In this document: positions 50,520 to 62,900 of the stretch, one piece after another | How positions within the stretch are numbered: position 1 is the stretch's first letter | Layout: each line of letters starts with the position of its first letter | NCBI GenBank assembly: GCA_021904315.1 | Contig: CM038923.1 | Span: 7,446,038 to 7,510,037 of the forward strand | Direction: 5' to 3' | DNA length: 64,000 nt | From: Sphagnum magellanicum | Taxonomy: Eukaryota > Streptophyta > Sphagnopsida > Sphagnales > Sphagnaceae | Notes under the pieces: generated by a model | What the model was told of the DNA's origin: nothing | Seen by the model: the letters and a program-made list of their open reading frames with translations, nothing else | Database searches by the model: none | Made by a program: the position numbers and the translations under genes

Positions 50520-52815
50520 TTACAACCCTGAGGTCCAGGGCCTTACTGAAATCAGGGACCATGTCAAGTTACCCTGATATTGATGGAAGAATTCAATTTG
50601 ACTCTGGGATAAGGACATCTTTCTTGATGTTTGGCACGCTTTTGGCTTTTATGTGGGTCTTGGGCCTTTATTTTGGTAGTGCCTTCAACCTCAAACTTTG
50701 CCCAACATAAAGATCTAATAGAAAAAATTCTTTAATGATAGGTGAATTTTAGAAGCTGTACTATCAAAATTGTAAAGGCCACTCTGAAATCATAAAGTTC
50801 ACTTTGTTGCCAATGTGGAAATTATGTGTTATAAGCAATGTTGTGCATGTATAGGATTTAGGACTTACACTACATATAAATGTAAATGTCATACTAAAAT
50901 TCATGAACACTTTGTGTAAGTGTAAAATTGTGTAAATCTATTTTGTGTCTTGTAAAACAATGTAAGTGTAAAACAATTACACTTATATGATTTTATGTGT
51001 TTGTGTAAAATAATGTAAAAACATGTCATTTCCTTTTTTTTTACTTTTTTTTTTTGTGGGTGAGAGAGTTGGATTTATAATTATTTTGGTGATAAGCCAA
51101 TCAAAGTGGTCCATTGCAATTTTTTTAAATTAATTAAAAAAATTCAAACATTTGTGTTTTGAGATGAATGACAACAAATTAATATCAATAATAATAAATA
51201 CCTTAGCTCTTGTGAAGTTTTAAACAAAAAAATGATGATGAAAAAAATTAGGAATATAAATTTTACTAAAGCAATGAGGTTAAATTTTATTTGAGCAATG
51301 AGGAAAGACAAAATGCATTTAAGAATGCGCATCCAAAATATTTTCTAGAACAGCAACACAATTTGTCTCATATCCTTTGCTCAAAAGTTTATTTTTGTAT
51401 TGTATATACTGATTAAAGGAAAGCACTACTGTAATTTGCTATTGGTAGAAAATGCTTTCATTTGAGGAATATTAAAAAGTATCATGATTTTTTTGTGAAA
51501 GGCCAATCAAAGTGACCCCTTGCCCAAAAAACATTGAGCTTTGAGATGCACCCATGTTTTGATGTACCAACAATTAATTAATATGCATTCCAAGTAGGTA
51601 TAATTATTAAAGGTATATAATATATACACTTACATGCACTAAAATATTTATATGACATTGTGTAAGTGTGTTTGACAAATATTTACAGAACTCTTGTGTA
51701 AATAAGTGTTAAAAAATTGTGCATGTAAATGATTTACACTTACATGAGATTTACGTGCTGGATATACAACTATGGACACTTACATGCAGGACACTGGTTG
51801 TAACACGTCATCCACATGCACTACAAAATTTCTGGAAGAGGTTTAGAAGTGCTTTGATCATTTAAAAGAATTTAATTCAATTTCCAATGACAAAATTTAC
51901 TCAAAATTCAATATCTCTTGCACCTTAAGTCTAAAAATTTCCAAATCACCTTCATAAAATTTTACTTATCCAGGGCTTTCTAACAATACCAAAAGTGTGC
52001 CCAAATTCCCTTATAAGTTTTTAGTTTTGATTTTATATGAATTTCCAGTGAAAACTTGTTCAATATTCAATAACCTTAGGTCGAAACATTATGAAACCAA
52101 ATCAGTGTGTCCTCGCTACTACTCATCAAGGGGTTCCCAATGGTAGGTACCAAGAGCATGGCAAGAGGCAATGTGGTTTGTGGGAGCTCTCAATGTGTGA
52201 GAAACAAACTACCTTCTTCTGAGATAGATTTCAACTAATTTTAAATTCGAAACATGTTCAAAATTTTAATGGAACTGAGGATCTAATCCCAGTGACTCCA
52301 CATTCATAAACCTCTGGTTAGTGGGTATTCCAAAAGAAGAAATCTTGTCCAGTTCCCTTGGAGCTACACACAACAATGGGAGGTGGGAGATTGTGTAGGT
52401 ACAAAACATGGTACATTGAACACTATCATTGCAAAAACTTGACATCTAACTTGACAAAAAAAGAAAGGGTCTTGTGGGACCATGTTGGACAAATAAAAAA
52501 TGGTTGTAAGATCACAACCAAGAGGTACGAGTAGCCACAAAATAACCAACTTGTCACAAGCTTCATACTTCATACCCCTAACTAAAAGAGGGAATGAGAA
52601 ATGAACAATTCTAAACAAGGATGTGCTAAAAGCTTTGTACCCCTAGCTAAAAGAGTGAATGAATGAACTACCTCTTTCTAAGAGAATATGTTTGTATGTA
52701 CTTTGGAACTTGGTGATGATAATGATTTCATTGGCTTTTTTAGGTCCCGAAAGCAACAACCAAAGGACAATCCCAATGGTGCCTTTGGTTTTAGGTGTTT
52801 GGACAATCAAGGTGG
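50520..52815. other. AT-rich intergenic, no gene seen
   Basis: About 50890-51780 is rich in a TGTAAGTGTAAAA/ACTTACATG word family, a weak local repeat. No domain-bearing ORF. Confidence 0.5.
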
Positions 52816-52946
52816 CAAATTGTCCCTCCTTGATTTTGTGGCCATGGGACACGTCCCCCAAAATAATGGGCCCCTGAGGCCCGGAGGCCAAGGGCCCATT
52901 ATTTTGGGACCTTCCCACGGCCACAAAATCAAGGAGGGACAATTTG
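52816..52946. repeat. Near-perfect 131-nt inverted repeat (hairpin)
   Basis: The outer 28 nt (52816-52843 versus 52919-52946) are perfectly complementary, starting CAAATTGTCCCTCCTTGATT. A second perfect 14-nt arm (AAAATAATGGGCCC, 52860-52873 versus 52892-52905) lies inside, with a short GC-rich loop. A transcript would fold into a long dsRNA-like stem. The overlapping ORFs on both strands are a product of the palindrome. It could be a foldback MITE or a source of small RNAs. Confidence 0.85.
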
Positions 52947-55104
52947 TCAATTTGTGTAAAAAATCAATGGATTTCCATCAATTAAAATTTGTTTTTGCCC
53001 CAATGATACCCATTGATCACTTGTTTTAGGGTTTAGGTTTAAACCTTTTTGAGTACCAAACTAGGCATGTAGATGGATATGGATGGTTAGCTAACTAACT
53101 ACTATGGTTACTATCGGACATTATAGAATGAAAAAGTGTTTCCTGTCCACACACCATGCGTGGTGGGTGTCGGTTCACTTAGGCCCACCTTGCACATCAT
53201 GCAAGTGATTCAAGGCATACGATTCAATGGATGAGCACCACACATGATTACTCATTTTCCATTTGAAAGTGGCACCAGCCTTTTTATTTCTGGCGGAAAT
53301 TTTGCCAAGACGTGAAATCAATTAAATTTTTATTTTTATTTCAAATTAAATGATTTTTGAGATTTTAATGACCATAATTCAAATAAAATTAAGAGAAGTT
53401 GCCAAAATTATATATAGAAGGATGTTTTTTTTTTTAAATTTTTTTATTTTCAAGTCTGTTTTATAGCCAAATTTGGCTAAATCTTCCTGTAGAAGATGAT
53501 GGCTACTCTCACTACATCACCAATTTGACAACACAGCCTTGGGTGAACCAGGGTCAAAATCTCAAAATCCATTTAAATAGCATCTAAATACTACAAATTA
53601 TCCCATGCTTACACTAAATCGGGGTCTTGGGGTTCAAATCTAAAATTTTTGGGGCTTAATATGGCCATTAAGAGGTGTCACTCAACAAGGTGAAGGTACC
53701 TATGTGGGGTCCTGGTTCACCTTGGGCCGACAACACAAACACAGAGTTACCATAACACACAAAATGCTGGAAAATCATGGAAGGCTTCCACGATATGCTA
53801 AAGTTGGTTGACATGGCATTCGTCGGCTAAGTGTATTTTGAGGGCACCTTATTATAATTTTCCTACAAAGGAAAAGGGAAATCATGTTTACTCCTTAAGA
53901 GTGAGAGGGATCTTAGATCTTTACCTTTATTACAACGTGTAATTGCAAGAAGGTGTCATGAGCTTATGTGTGTTAGCTATAATCAATAATGTGCTATGGT
54001 AACGAGTAGTGCTTACTTAGGGTTTTTAGGCTTAGGTTTAGAGTTATGATACACATGTATTTGTGTATGTTCTCGTCTATGTTATGTGTTTGTGTGTGTA
54101 TGTGAGTATGATATGTCAATGATGTATGTTGTATGACGATATGTATTCACACGACAAAAGCCTCCTTTATCATATATGCCTTGACGATTTACTTATGTTA
54201 CGTTAGGTGCATGATACCATTCATCTTGTGTGCTTTTACAATGGGTAACGAATGCTCGAGAGTGCCCGTACATTCTCAAAATATATGGGCCCACACTTGA
54301 TCACCACACATCATTCTAGGCCTTTTATTTTTGGGAATGCTTCCACCTTCAGGCTTTCCCCGTACACTTAAAAAAAACTAGTTAAAGAGGTAGGTAACAA
54401 CAACCTTAGCGGAATTTTACATTTTCATCCAAGAAGTGATACACTTGGGAAAATCCATTGGGTCAATCAATGAGAGCTGACATTGGTAACTTGTTAATTA
54501 GGAAGAGCTCGGTTCAACATGTAAGTAGTAGTGTAATTCATTTGAGGGCAAAGGGTTTTTAGGGTTTACATTTCCCAAAAGAGCACTAGCTTCAAGAGAA
54601 CACCCCCCCCACCCACCCCCTCATATGTGGCTCTCATTGCACCCTTAAAAATGCAATGAGAACCACATATTGTTTTAGGTAGGTCCACCCCCCCCAAAAA
54701 ACAAGGGGTGTGTCACACTTTGGCCTTTACCAAATGATTTTGAAAAAATATGGTTGCCAAATTTCAATTTGTGGAAACCATTCAATAAATAAAGTAGACA
54801 AAAAAAATTCTTTTTTTCCCCAATTTTTTTTTTCACTTGTTTGAAAAAATAAAAAAATAATTTTTTTTTTCCCACATTAGAAAGAGCAAGAAATTTATTT
54901 TTAAATTATGCTTTTCGAGTTCTTCCTAACAAAGTTATCAAAAATTAAATTTAAAAATCCATTTACATGATTAAAAGGTATTTTAAGGCAAAAGAAGAAT
55001 TATGGAAACTCAAACATTTCACCATGCAGAAATATAATCTTCAAAAAATCCTCTTAAAGAAACCAAAATCCTTCAAGATATTATTATAAACTCTCTACAA
55101 CTAA
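52947..55104. other. Intergenic, hairpin and TATAGCC motif copy
   Basis: Contains a copy of the TATAGCCAAATTTGGCTA motif at about 53463-53480, a (TTTAGGG)-like run at about 53026-53040, a perfect-stem hairpin at 54623-54670 (listed separately) and C-runs near 54603-54620. No gene. Confidence 0.5.
54623..54670. repeat. Small hairpin, 19-bp stem
   Basis: ATATGTGGCTCTCATTGCA (54623-54641) pairs with TGCAATGAGAACCACATAT (54652-54670) with a single G-U or mismatch position and a 10-nt loop. It lies between two C-rich tracts. It could be a tiny MITE relic; it is too short to claim a miRNA gene. Confidence 0.7.
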
Positions 55105-57504
55105 TCTCAAGTTTCAACAACGTTGCATGATTGCATTTGTAACGTCGCTGCAGATGTGCATGGCTGCCCTGCGGCACGCACCAGTACAACACAACATCGT
55201 CATCAACCATGGTTTGACACTGAATGTCGTAGCAAGCACAAGGAAGTATCTGCATATGCAAAGCTTCATCCTAATAGCCATCTAGCACGCGAATGGAGGA
55301 AGCAACTTAAACAGCTATTGCGTTGTAAGAAACGCACGTACAAGAAGCTACAAGGGCGACAGTTGTGTGCACTAGCAAAGACAAATCCAGCCAGCTTCTG
55401 GAGGCAATACTCCAAGACCAAGGAGCGATCCATTGCTATCAGCAAAACAGACTTGGTTACTGGCTTCCAGAAGCTACTGGAAGGACAATGCCCCAGTAAT
55501 CCAGCTGGGGCACAGGGTAGCTCTACAGATCAGGTGGTCTTGAACTTGTCACACCCTTTTGCGAGTGATGCTTGCAGCACATTAAACTGTGACATAACCT
55601 TGGATGAGATTGCACAAGTGATGAGGAGACTCAAACGTAACAAGTCTGCTGGCTTAGATGGCATCAAAGCAGAGTTTCTACTTGATGTTGGCGATATGTT
55701 ACACGTGCCACTACAAATTGTATTCAACAAGTTGTTGCAACAAGGTTACTCAGCAAGCTTGTCTACTGGAGTCATTCATGCATTGCACAAGGGTGGTGAT
55801 ACCTTGCAATTTGAAAACTACAGGGGAATCACAGTGGGTCCTGTATTGGCTAAGGTGTTTGCCATGATTCTTGAGGCACGGTTGAGCAGCTGGGCAGAAG
55901 AGAGGGGCCTACGTGCCAGGGGACAGGCTGGTTTTAGGAAAGATTTCCGCACCACGGATAACCTGTACATTTTGCGAACGCTCATTGAACAAAGCATTCA
56001 CAAACGCAAAAAGGTGTACTGCTGTTTTGTGGACTTCCGCAAAGCTTTTGATACAGTGCCCCGTGATCTGCTATGGCAAGTGTTAGATGAGATGGGAATT
56101 GTGGGTCGCTTCATGCAGTGTCTACAGAGCATGTATAGCCAGGATAATGTTAGAGTTATGCATCCAACAGAAGGGTTATCAACCCGGTTCCCATGTGGCA
56201 TTGGGGTCAAACAAGGCTGTCCACTGAGTCCACTGCTTTTTGGACTCTACCTTGATGGACTTGAGAAACATCTAGATGCACTTGAGGGCGACAGCCCGCC
56301 ACAGCTGGCAGACATAATAGTCAAATTACTGTTGTATGCCGATGATCTGGCATTGATGTCAGAAACCCCACAAGGGTTGCAGAAACAAATAAATGCTTTG
56401 TCTGAGTTTTGTGTTGACCGACAATTGGTCATCAATGTGAGCAAGACCAAGGTGGTGGTGTTTGAGAAACACCGCAGTGTAGCGCCAGAGTTCACATACA
56501 GAGGGACAACCATTGAGCGGGTTCAATCATTCAGATACTTGGGCTTAGAGTTACATAGTACAAAAGGCATGACAGTAGCCATAGCCAAATTGACTGCCGC
56601 TGGGAAGAAGGCACTGTTTGCATTACGCCGCAGATGCAATGATCTGAGCATAACAGATCCGGAAGTAATGTGTCAGTTGTTCGACTCACTGGTATGCCCA
56701 GTATTGAGCTATGCATGCGAGGTGTGGACAGGTTGTACATGGGCGAAAGGGTTGCAACAAGCAGAACAAGTACATAGAATGTTCCTGAGAGGAATATTAG
56801 GGGTCAATAAAACAATAAGCACTTTTGTTGTGTTGGGGGAGTTTGGAAGGTATCCATTAGAATATTTTTGGTGGCAACAAACTCTCAAGTATTATGATAG
56901 ATTACGGAAATCCACAGCAGATCGTTTGTTGTACTGTGCCTACCAGACCCAGATCCAGATGCTCAGCATGCTCAATGATAACCAACAATGTTGGCTCCGG
57001 AACGTGCAGTTGTGGCTTAAAGACCAAGGTGTTGAAGTTCTCTATGCTAATATCAAGTGTGCTATAGCAAGGGCACAGGCTTTTTACCTAGAATCCACTT
57101 ATGGTGACCAGGCCAGAACCAAAAATAGCAAATTACGTACATACCAGCTGATGAACACAAGCTGTACAATAGAATCTGGATACTCATATGCACATTAGAG
57201 GTATTTGCAAGTGATCACAAATGTTCAGCTTAGGCAATCTTTGTCAAGGTTTAGATGTTCAAACCATCGTTTGGAGGTAGAGTGTGGCAGGCATGCAAAG
57301 CCTGAGAGTGTCCCGAGGAGAGATAGGATTTGTCGTCTATGTTCCCTAGGAGTTGTTGAGGATGAAGACCACTTGTTATTAGTGTGCCCAGTTCACCATG
57401 ACATTCGTTGCAAGTTTAGTCAACAATTAGGGAAACAATTGACACCGTGCAGCTTACTTCCTGAATTGATGCATTCGGCTAATCAGAAAGCGGTAGCTAC
57501 TTAA
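55105..57504 (+). pseudogene. LINE ORF2 reverse transcriptase, interrupted by one stop codon
   Basis: Encodes most of a LINE ORF2. The post-endonuclease linker has PWFDTECRSKHKEVSAYAK. The reverse-transcriptase core has NKSAGLDGIKAEFL, the catalytic FVDFRKAFDTVPRDL block (about 56026-56070), GVKQGCPLSPLLFGLYL and the YADDLAL catalytic box (56335-56355). A thumb region follows (FRYLGLEL). After the in-frame TAG at 57196-57198 the same frame continues for 102 codons and carries a zinc-knuckle C-x2-C-x9-H-x4-C (CRLCSLG...HLLLVC, near 57331), the usual zf-RVT end of plant LINEs. No RNase H is visible. It could make a catalytic RT lacking the zinc knuckle. The 5' open frame has no ATG at its start. 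Confidence 0.85.
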
Positions 57505-57620
57505 TTTCTTGCCTAGACAACAGGAGTGTTTTGCTCAAGTCAACTTTGTAATTGTCGTCAAATGGATCTCTCTGGTTCGGGTATTGACGTTAAATTAAAA
57601 GAAAGAAAGAAAGAAAGAAC
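55105..57620 (+). mobile_element. 5'-truncated LINE (non-LTR retrotransposon)
   Basis: The open sequence starts inside the region between endonuclease and reverse transcriptase, so the 5' endonuclease part is missing, as in typical target-primed truncation. The 3' end has a short UTR and a simple tail of repeated GAAA units at about 57594-57618. Possible imperfect flanking duplications resemble TCTTCAAAAAATCCTC (55039-55054) and TCTTTCAAAAATCCTC (57638-57653). Composition is gene-like and CG-containing, unlike the AT-rich neighbourhood, suggesting a young insertion. Confidence 0.85.
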
Positions 57621-57800
57621 ACCAGCCAAAATTATCATCTTTCAAAAATCCTCATATAAAAATAAATAGACCTATTATTATTATTATTACCTAGGGGCCG
57701 AAATCCATTAAGCTTCTATACTCTATAATGAATCTCAACACAATAGTATCCTTGCCTTGGTAGGCAAGGCCAAAAACCTAGGTAGGTAACGACTAACAAC
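57621..57800. other. Short intergenic spacer
   Basis: Contains a TTA trinucleotide run near 57675-57687; otherwise unremarkable. Confidence 0.5.
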
Positions 57801-58000
57801 CTCTCTCCCTACTCTTACTTACTAGTAGTACATGGGACCTACCTCCCTCCCTAGTTTTACTTACTATGTATGACCTACCTCCCTACTCTTACTTACTAGT
57901 AAATGGGACCTACCTCCCTAGGTTTACTTACTATGTATGACCTACCTCCCTAGTTGTACTTACTATATATGATCTACCTCCCTAGGTTTACTTACTATGG
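57801..58000. repeat. Tandem repeat of an ACCTACCTCCCTA unit, about 32-38 bp, six copies
   Basis: Units read ACCTACCTCCCTAGTTTTAC then TTACTATGTATG. A variant form has CTACTCTTACTTACTAGTA and ends in ATGGG. The two forms partly alternate, giving a dimeric pattern like the 41-bp array. Copies differ by several bases. Confidence 0.85.
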
Positions 58001-59580
58001 TTTAGAAGGTCCTTCTCCCTTCAGATGAGTACACTGAACCAACAGCAACAAGCTCAAAGGAGGGATGGATGGGTGGGTTAGGAGAAAAATCAGTTTTCCA
58101 TTGGGTTTCAATTTTGCCTAGCTAGTAGAGATGGTGCTTTGCTCCTTAGCTCCTTGTAGCAAACAACCCACTAGCCCTTATCCAGGTCCTAACCATCTGC
58201 ATGCATCTATTTAACTCAGTAGTCACCTACTTTCCTACCTACCTACCTACCTACCTACCTACCTACATATTCTAGCTAGTATCTATATGGCTTAGTTTTG
58301 AAGTATACTTTACCATGGTGAAACCCAATGTCAACTCAGTTAGGGTTCAAACTGAAGCTACCACCAGATCTCATTTCTTTCTATGTTGAATGGTTTGTTG
58401 CCACAAAAAAGTGTCCCAATATCACCAGTAGCCCGTACAGCAAGTGTAGGTGTAGGGTAAGGATCGAGAAAGGAGACTATTCTGGGAATGGGGGGCCCCA
58501 AGTGTGGGACCCTATTGCCCTAGGAGAGCCCCCCTTTTGAGGTCCTTACATGGCATTACAAAGTTAAAAGTAGAACTTTACTTTTAATGAATGGGTGGCT
58601 GGAATTCATTTGAAAAGGAGAAGAGAGCACCTTGCGTGTAAAGTAAAGTGCCATCCTTTTGTCGAGTCACAAATTTTGTTAAGGGTAACGTGCCCTCCAC
58701 ATACACTACTAATTCATAAACAACTCTCAGATTTGTGCCCTTAGGGTGCCCTTCCCTCAAGAGAACGCACTCATATGGGAACCTCCCTTACAACTTTAGG
58801 TGCTATATAGCCTTACTAAGTCTTGGGTGCCTTCATGCATGAATCATTCACAATCTTAAACTAGTTAATTAAACCTTGCTTTTGATCCAAAACAAAGTAA
58901 GCAAGATACATTAATTGTGTAAGCAAAGATACATTGTGAAGACTACATATGTGCGCATATCAAATGTGTGTTTTTTTTTTTTTTTTGGGCCTTTTCCCAT
59001 TCAAATCCCACTATACTCATTCCCTTAAGGTTTTAACCTTACACAAAATTCCAACATTTCCAACTAACTCAACCCAAACAAAAAAGAATCTCAATTCATC
59101 ATACTACTCAAAAACCATCTTTAACTTCCCTCAAAGGGTAGGGTAGGGTAGGGTAGGGTAGGTAGGTAAGTAGGTAGGTAGGCATGTTATGCTATGTATG
59201 GAAGGTATGATGGGTACGGTAGATATGCACGGTATGATAGGTACTATAGTAAGTATGCATGGTATGATGCTTATGGTAGGTATTGTATGGTGGGATACAT
59301 GAGGTAGGCATGTATGTTATGAAACATATGGTGAGTATCTATGGTATGATATGCATGGTAGGTATAATATTTACCCTACACATATATATGTAATACCTAC
59401 CACATATATTTGCCACCTACCTACCATCCTCACATAGGTAGGTCTTGGAGCTTTACCCTATTGCCACCTACGTACCGTCCTCACATAGGGAGGTACCTAG
59501 CCTGTAACCCTCCACAACAGCTCAGAATATCCCGGATTGCCAAAAAAATTAGCAAAATTGACCAATGGTGGACAAGCGTT
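58001..59580. other. Intergenic, rich in (CTAC)n/(GGTA)n simple repeats
   Basis: (CTAC)n lies at about 58233-58265. (GGGTA)n grading into (GGTA)n lies at about 59137-59182. A long stretch of GTATGRTAGGTA-like words runs to 59400, followed by a duplicated CCACCTAC.TACC.TCCTCACATAGG segment (about 59413-59490). No gene. Confidence 0.6.
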
Positions 59581-59989
59581 GGGGGGGGGGGGGGGGGGGG
59601 GGGAAGGCCCACACAACTGCAAACACACTGCGACTGTGGTGGCGACGAGGGCTATTGTGGTTTGCGTCTTGCGCGACGTCCGCGATTGCTTGCGCTCTTT
59701 TCCATTGTTGCACGCCCTTCTTCTTCGTCTTCGATGATTCTTCTACTCTTGTTTTTTCTGTTGTCATAGTTCCCGTAGATGGGATTTCTGTGGCACCCAA
59801 ATGTGTCCATTTTTTCTTGTCTTTGTAGTAGTAGTAGGTCTTTGAAGAACGGTGGAAGAAGAAAGTAGAAGAAAGAAGAAGACCCAAAGGCAGGTTGCGG
59901 ATACAAACAAACAAAAAAACAAAACATTGAGAGAGAGAGAGAGAGAGTAATTTGTTTGTTTTGTTTTGTGTGATGAGAATGAGATTGCC
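59581..59989 (+). promoter_or_regulatory. Upstream and leader region of the large disordered-protein gene
   Basis: Begins with a 23-base poly-G run (59581-59603) and rises sharply in CG content. An (AGT) run at about 59827-59837 and a (GA)n run at 59931-59947 lie just before the start codon. The GA-rich leader is common for plant genes. Long ORFs on the minus strand here come from the repeats. Confidence 0.4.
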
Positions 59990-62900
59990 ATGGAGAGATC
60001 GTTGCCAGCATGTTCCCTTTCTGGGAATAGAAATAGTAGTAGCAGTATGGATTCTGTTGTTGCTGTAGCAGGAGGAGGAGGAGGAGGAGGAGGAGGCAGC
60101 GGCGGGGGTGGTGGTAGAGGAGATATCGGAGTTGGGTTTATAAACCCTACGCCTTTGGCGTCGCGCTGTGGCAAGCCCTGTGGCAGTAGTAGTGAGGCGC
60201 TGCGGTCGTCGTGGATTCAGAGACTTATACCTGGTGTTCTTGGAGATTTTGGTGGGGGTTTGTCGTCGTCTTCTTGTGTTCGTCAGTCTCCAGAGGGAGG
60301 AGCTCTCTGTCAATCTCAAGCTCCAGCTGGTGGTGGTGGTGGTGGTCAGGGGAAGCAGCAGCAGCCTCTTCAAGATAAGCAGCGTCTGGGTCACGAGGTT
60401 CTAGGTCATGGACCAGATAAGGTGCAAGGTCGTGATGATGAAGTTCGAGAGACAAGGCCACTGTTGCTGCAAGGAAGCATGGAACAGGGGGAGGAAGGAG
60501 AAAGAGAAGGAGAAGGACATGGGCATGGACATGGCAATCATGGTAGTGAAGAAACTGGTAAAGAATCTGGGTTTTCTAGGAGTTGCGGCTTGCAAACTGC
60601 CGAAAGCTCACAACACCTCTCAAGAGGTAATCCACGGCGGTGGCGATTGAAGCCTCCTGTGTCACCTGTGGAGCCCAGCGGATGGCCAGCAGCAGACCAC
60701 AAGGATTATTATGCAGGTCGACGGCCAAACATGTCTTCTGGCAAGCAAGAGATGTGGCCGACTTCCTCTGATGCACCTCCGGACATGATAGTATCGGGTC
60801 CATGTGCTACTGTTCCGACAAGTGCAATAGGGTTAAGGGATTCTGCTTCAGATTGTGGTCAATTCATGGATGTAGAACCTCAATGTGCAAAGGAGAAGGA
60901 GGAGGAGCCGGCTGCAGGGATTGCCTGCTCACAGCTCAATCCACTTCAACAACCAGTGGCAAGAGAAGTGTATATAGGTGTCAAGTCTTATTCAGTGGAA
61001 TCTCATCATCCTAGTGTAAGCTCTTCTTTTTTACCTTACCGACAATGGCAGGGTGGGCAACAATCTGGTGCAGGTGGGATTAGTAGACCGGTTTTGCTGC
61101 AGGGGACACATTCTCAATGTGGGGGGGAAGTATCAGAGTTGAATCCTGCTGCTGCTGCTGCTGGAGTCTCTCAGTTGATTCAATCTCAGAAAGCTAAACA
61201 GGAAGTTGGGACAAGTCATGACTATGAGAAAAGAGAAGGTGGTGCTACAATGGTGACTGATAACATGATCAGAGAGAAAGATGCAACTTCATTTAGGTCT
61301 TCTCCTCTTCCACCACTGGCACTGTTTGAACCTTTCAAGCATGTCACCAAGCAGCAGCAGAGTTGCAGAGGGAAGGGAAAGGTAGATGAAGGGGTGTCTC
61401 TACTGACACCGTTGTTTCCTCCCTTGAGTTACTTGGGTATAGATGATGTTCCAAAGGAGGGTGTCACAGGCTGTCCAACAGAGAGGCTGGATAAAAATTC
61501 TTCGCCTGTGTTGACACCTGTGTATGAACCATACAAACAGACTGGTGATCAAAGTGGTGGCTCCAGAACAGACAAGGGAAAGTTTGCTGATAAATCCTTG
61601 GTTATGACACCCATTTTGCCTTCTTTGAAATCCCCAAGGGATCAGAATGAACTATCTGAGGGGCCTTCTCAATGCTCATCAAAGACAGCAAGTCTTCCTC
61701 CTGATGTTATTGCTCCATTGGATCTTGATGCTTATGATTCTGTCAATGGGAGGGAAGGCATATCAGGTCAAAACAGTGACACTGAGTCTAAGCGACACAG
61801 AGGCTCCTCAATGTGTGCATTGCGGCAGTCATATAATTCTAACCCAGTAGTTATGCCAGCTGATCAACAGAGTCAACCCCTCCATGAGCACAATGACATG
61901 GGAGTGAGGCCGTTAGGGTTTGGCTTTGGTCGGAATATCCCACATGTGCCCACAGCTTCTTCCAGAGTGAAGTGGCTGTCAAATGAGCAAAGCCCTACAC
62001 CAAGCCCTCCATACAGAACAGACTACAATAATGTAATTGACAGATCCCGAGTTGTCAAAGATTTGTCTACCACACAATCTCTTGAGTTGGCAAAAAGTTC
62101 CTCCACACAAGGCACTGGCAGCCACAGCAAAGGTAAGACTGTCATTGCTTGGATCTAGGTGGCAAGGTCTGTTTTGAGAGCAATTTTCTAAGAGTGGAGG
62201 TCATGCTAGGCAGGGTTAAATCTGGCATCTTTGGCATTGTTGTAAGGTCAAGCTACCAAAGGGTGGGTGGGGGACAATCCTTTGTGTCTGGATTCTGAAA
62301 TGGGTTGGAATCGGTGGATTTCTGTAACAGGACCTGCAGGTCAACCTCGCCATGGCCACAACACCCAGGTACAATTCCTTCTTGACAGTCACCATTGTAT
62401 GGACATGCATTCACACTCTTTCAAAGTGTGATGAAGGTTGGTCAAAGTTTATGAGAATTCTGAAACGTTGGACTTTCTTTCATTCTGCTCTGTTTGGTTG
62501 TGGAATTTAATATTGGGATTGGGTTGGAATGGAGCAGTTGGAGGTACCAATCAGAAAAGATCCAAGAGGTTTCTACTTTCCTTTAAGTGAGGGAAGCTGT
62601 GGCTCAAATCCCCTTGTTCCTATAGGAGACAGAAGTGCGGGCCAGCATGCTCCCCTCTTTCAAACAGTGTTGTCTAATGGCCACACTGTGTCAATAAGGC
62701 ACCTTAGCCCAGCTAATCGACAACCTGTTTATGGGAGAGGATCTCGGTTGAGTGTTGGGCTTTGTGGAGAGGCTGAGTTGCGAACACAAGATTTGGGACA
62801 GGATGATCAGGGAAGAAGAGAGGCCAGAATGGATTTAGTTAAGGAAGAGAAAGAGATAGGTATTGCAAAAAGGAAGGGACACCCAGTTGTGAGGATGGAT

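Noticed and set aside
52643-53029. ORFs of about 100 codons on both strands around 52.7-53.0 kb
   Set aside because: They reflect the inverted repeat at 52816-52946. The two strands encode nearly the same peptide because the DNA is palindromic.
59549-60394. Long minus-strand ORF of 281 codons opposite the large disordered-protein gene
   Set aside because: It is rich in Thr/Ser/Leu because it mirrors trinucleotide and GGA repeats. It has no domain, and the plus strand has the better start context and splice donor.
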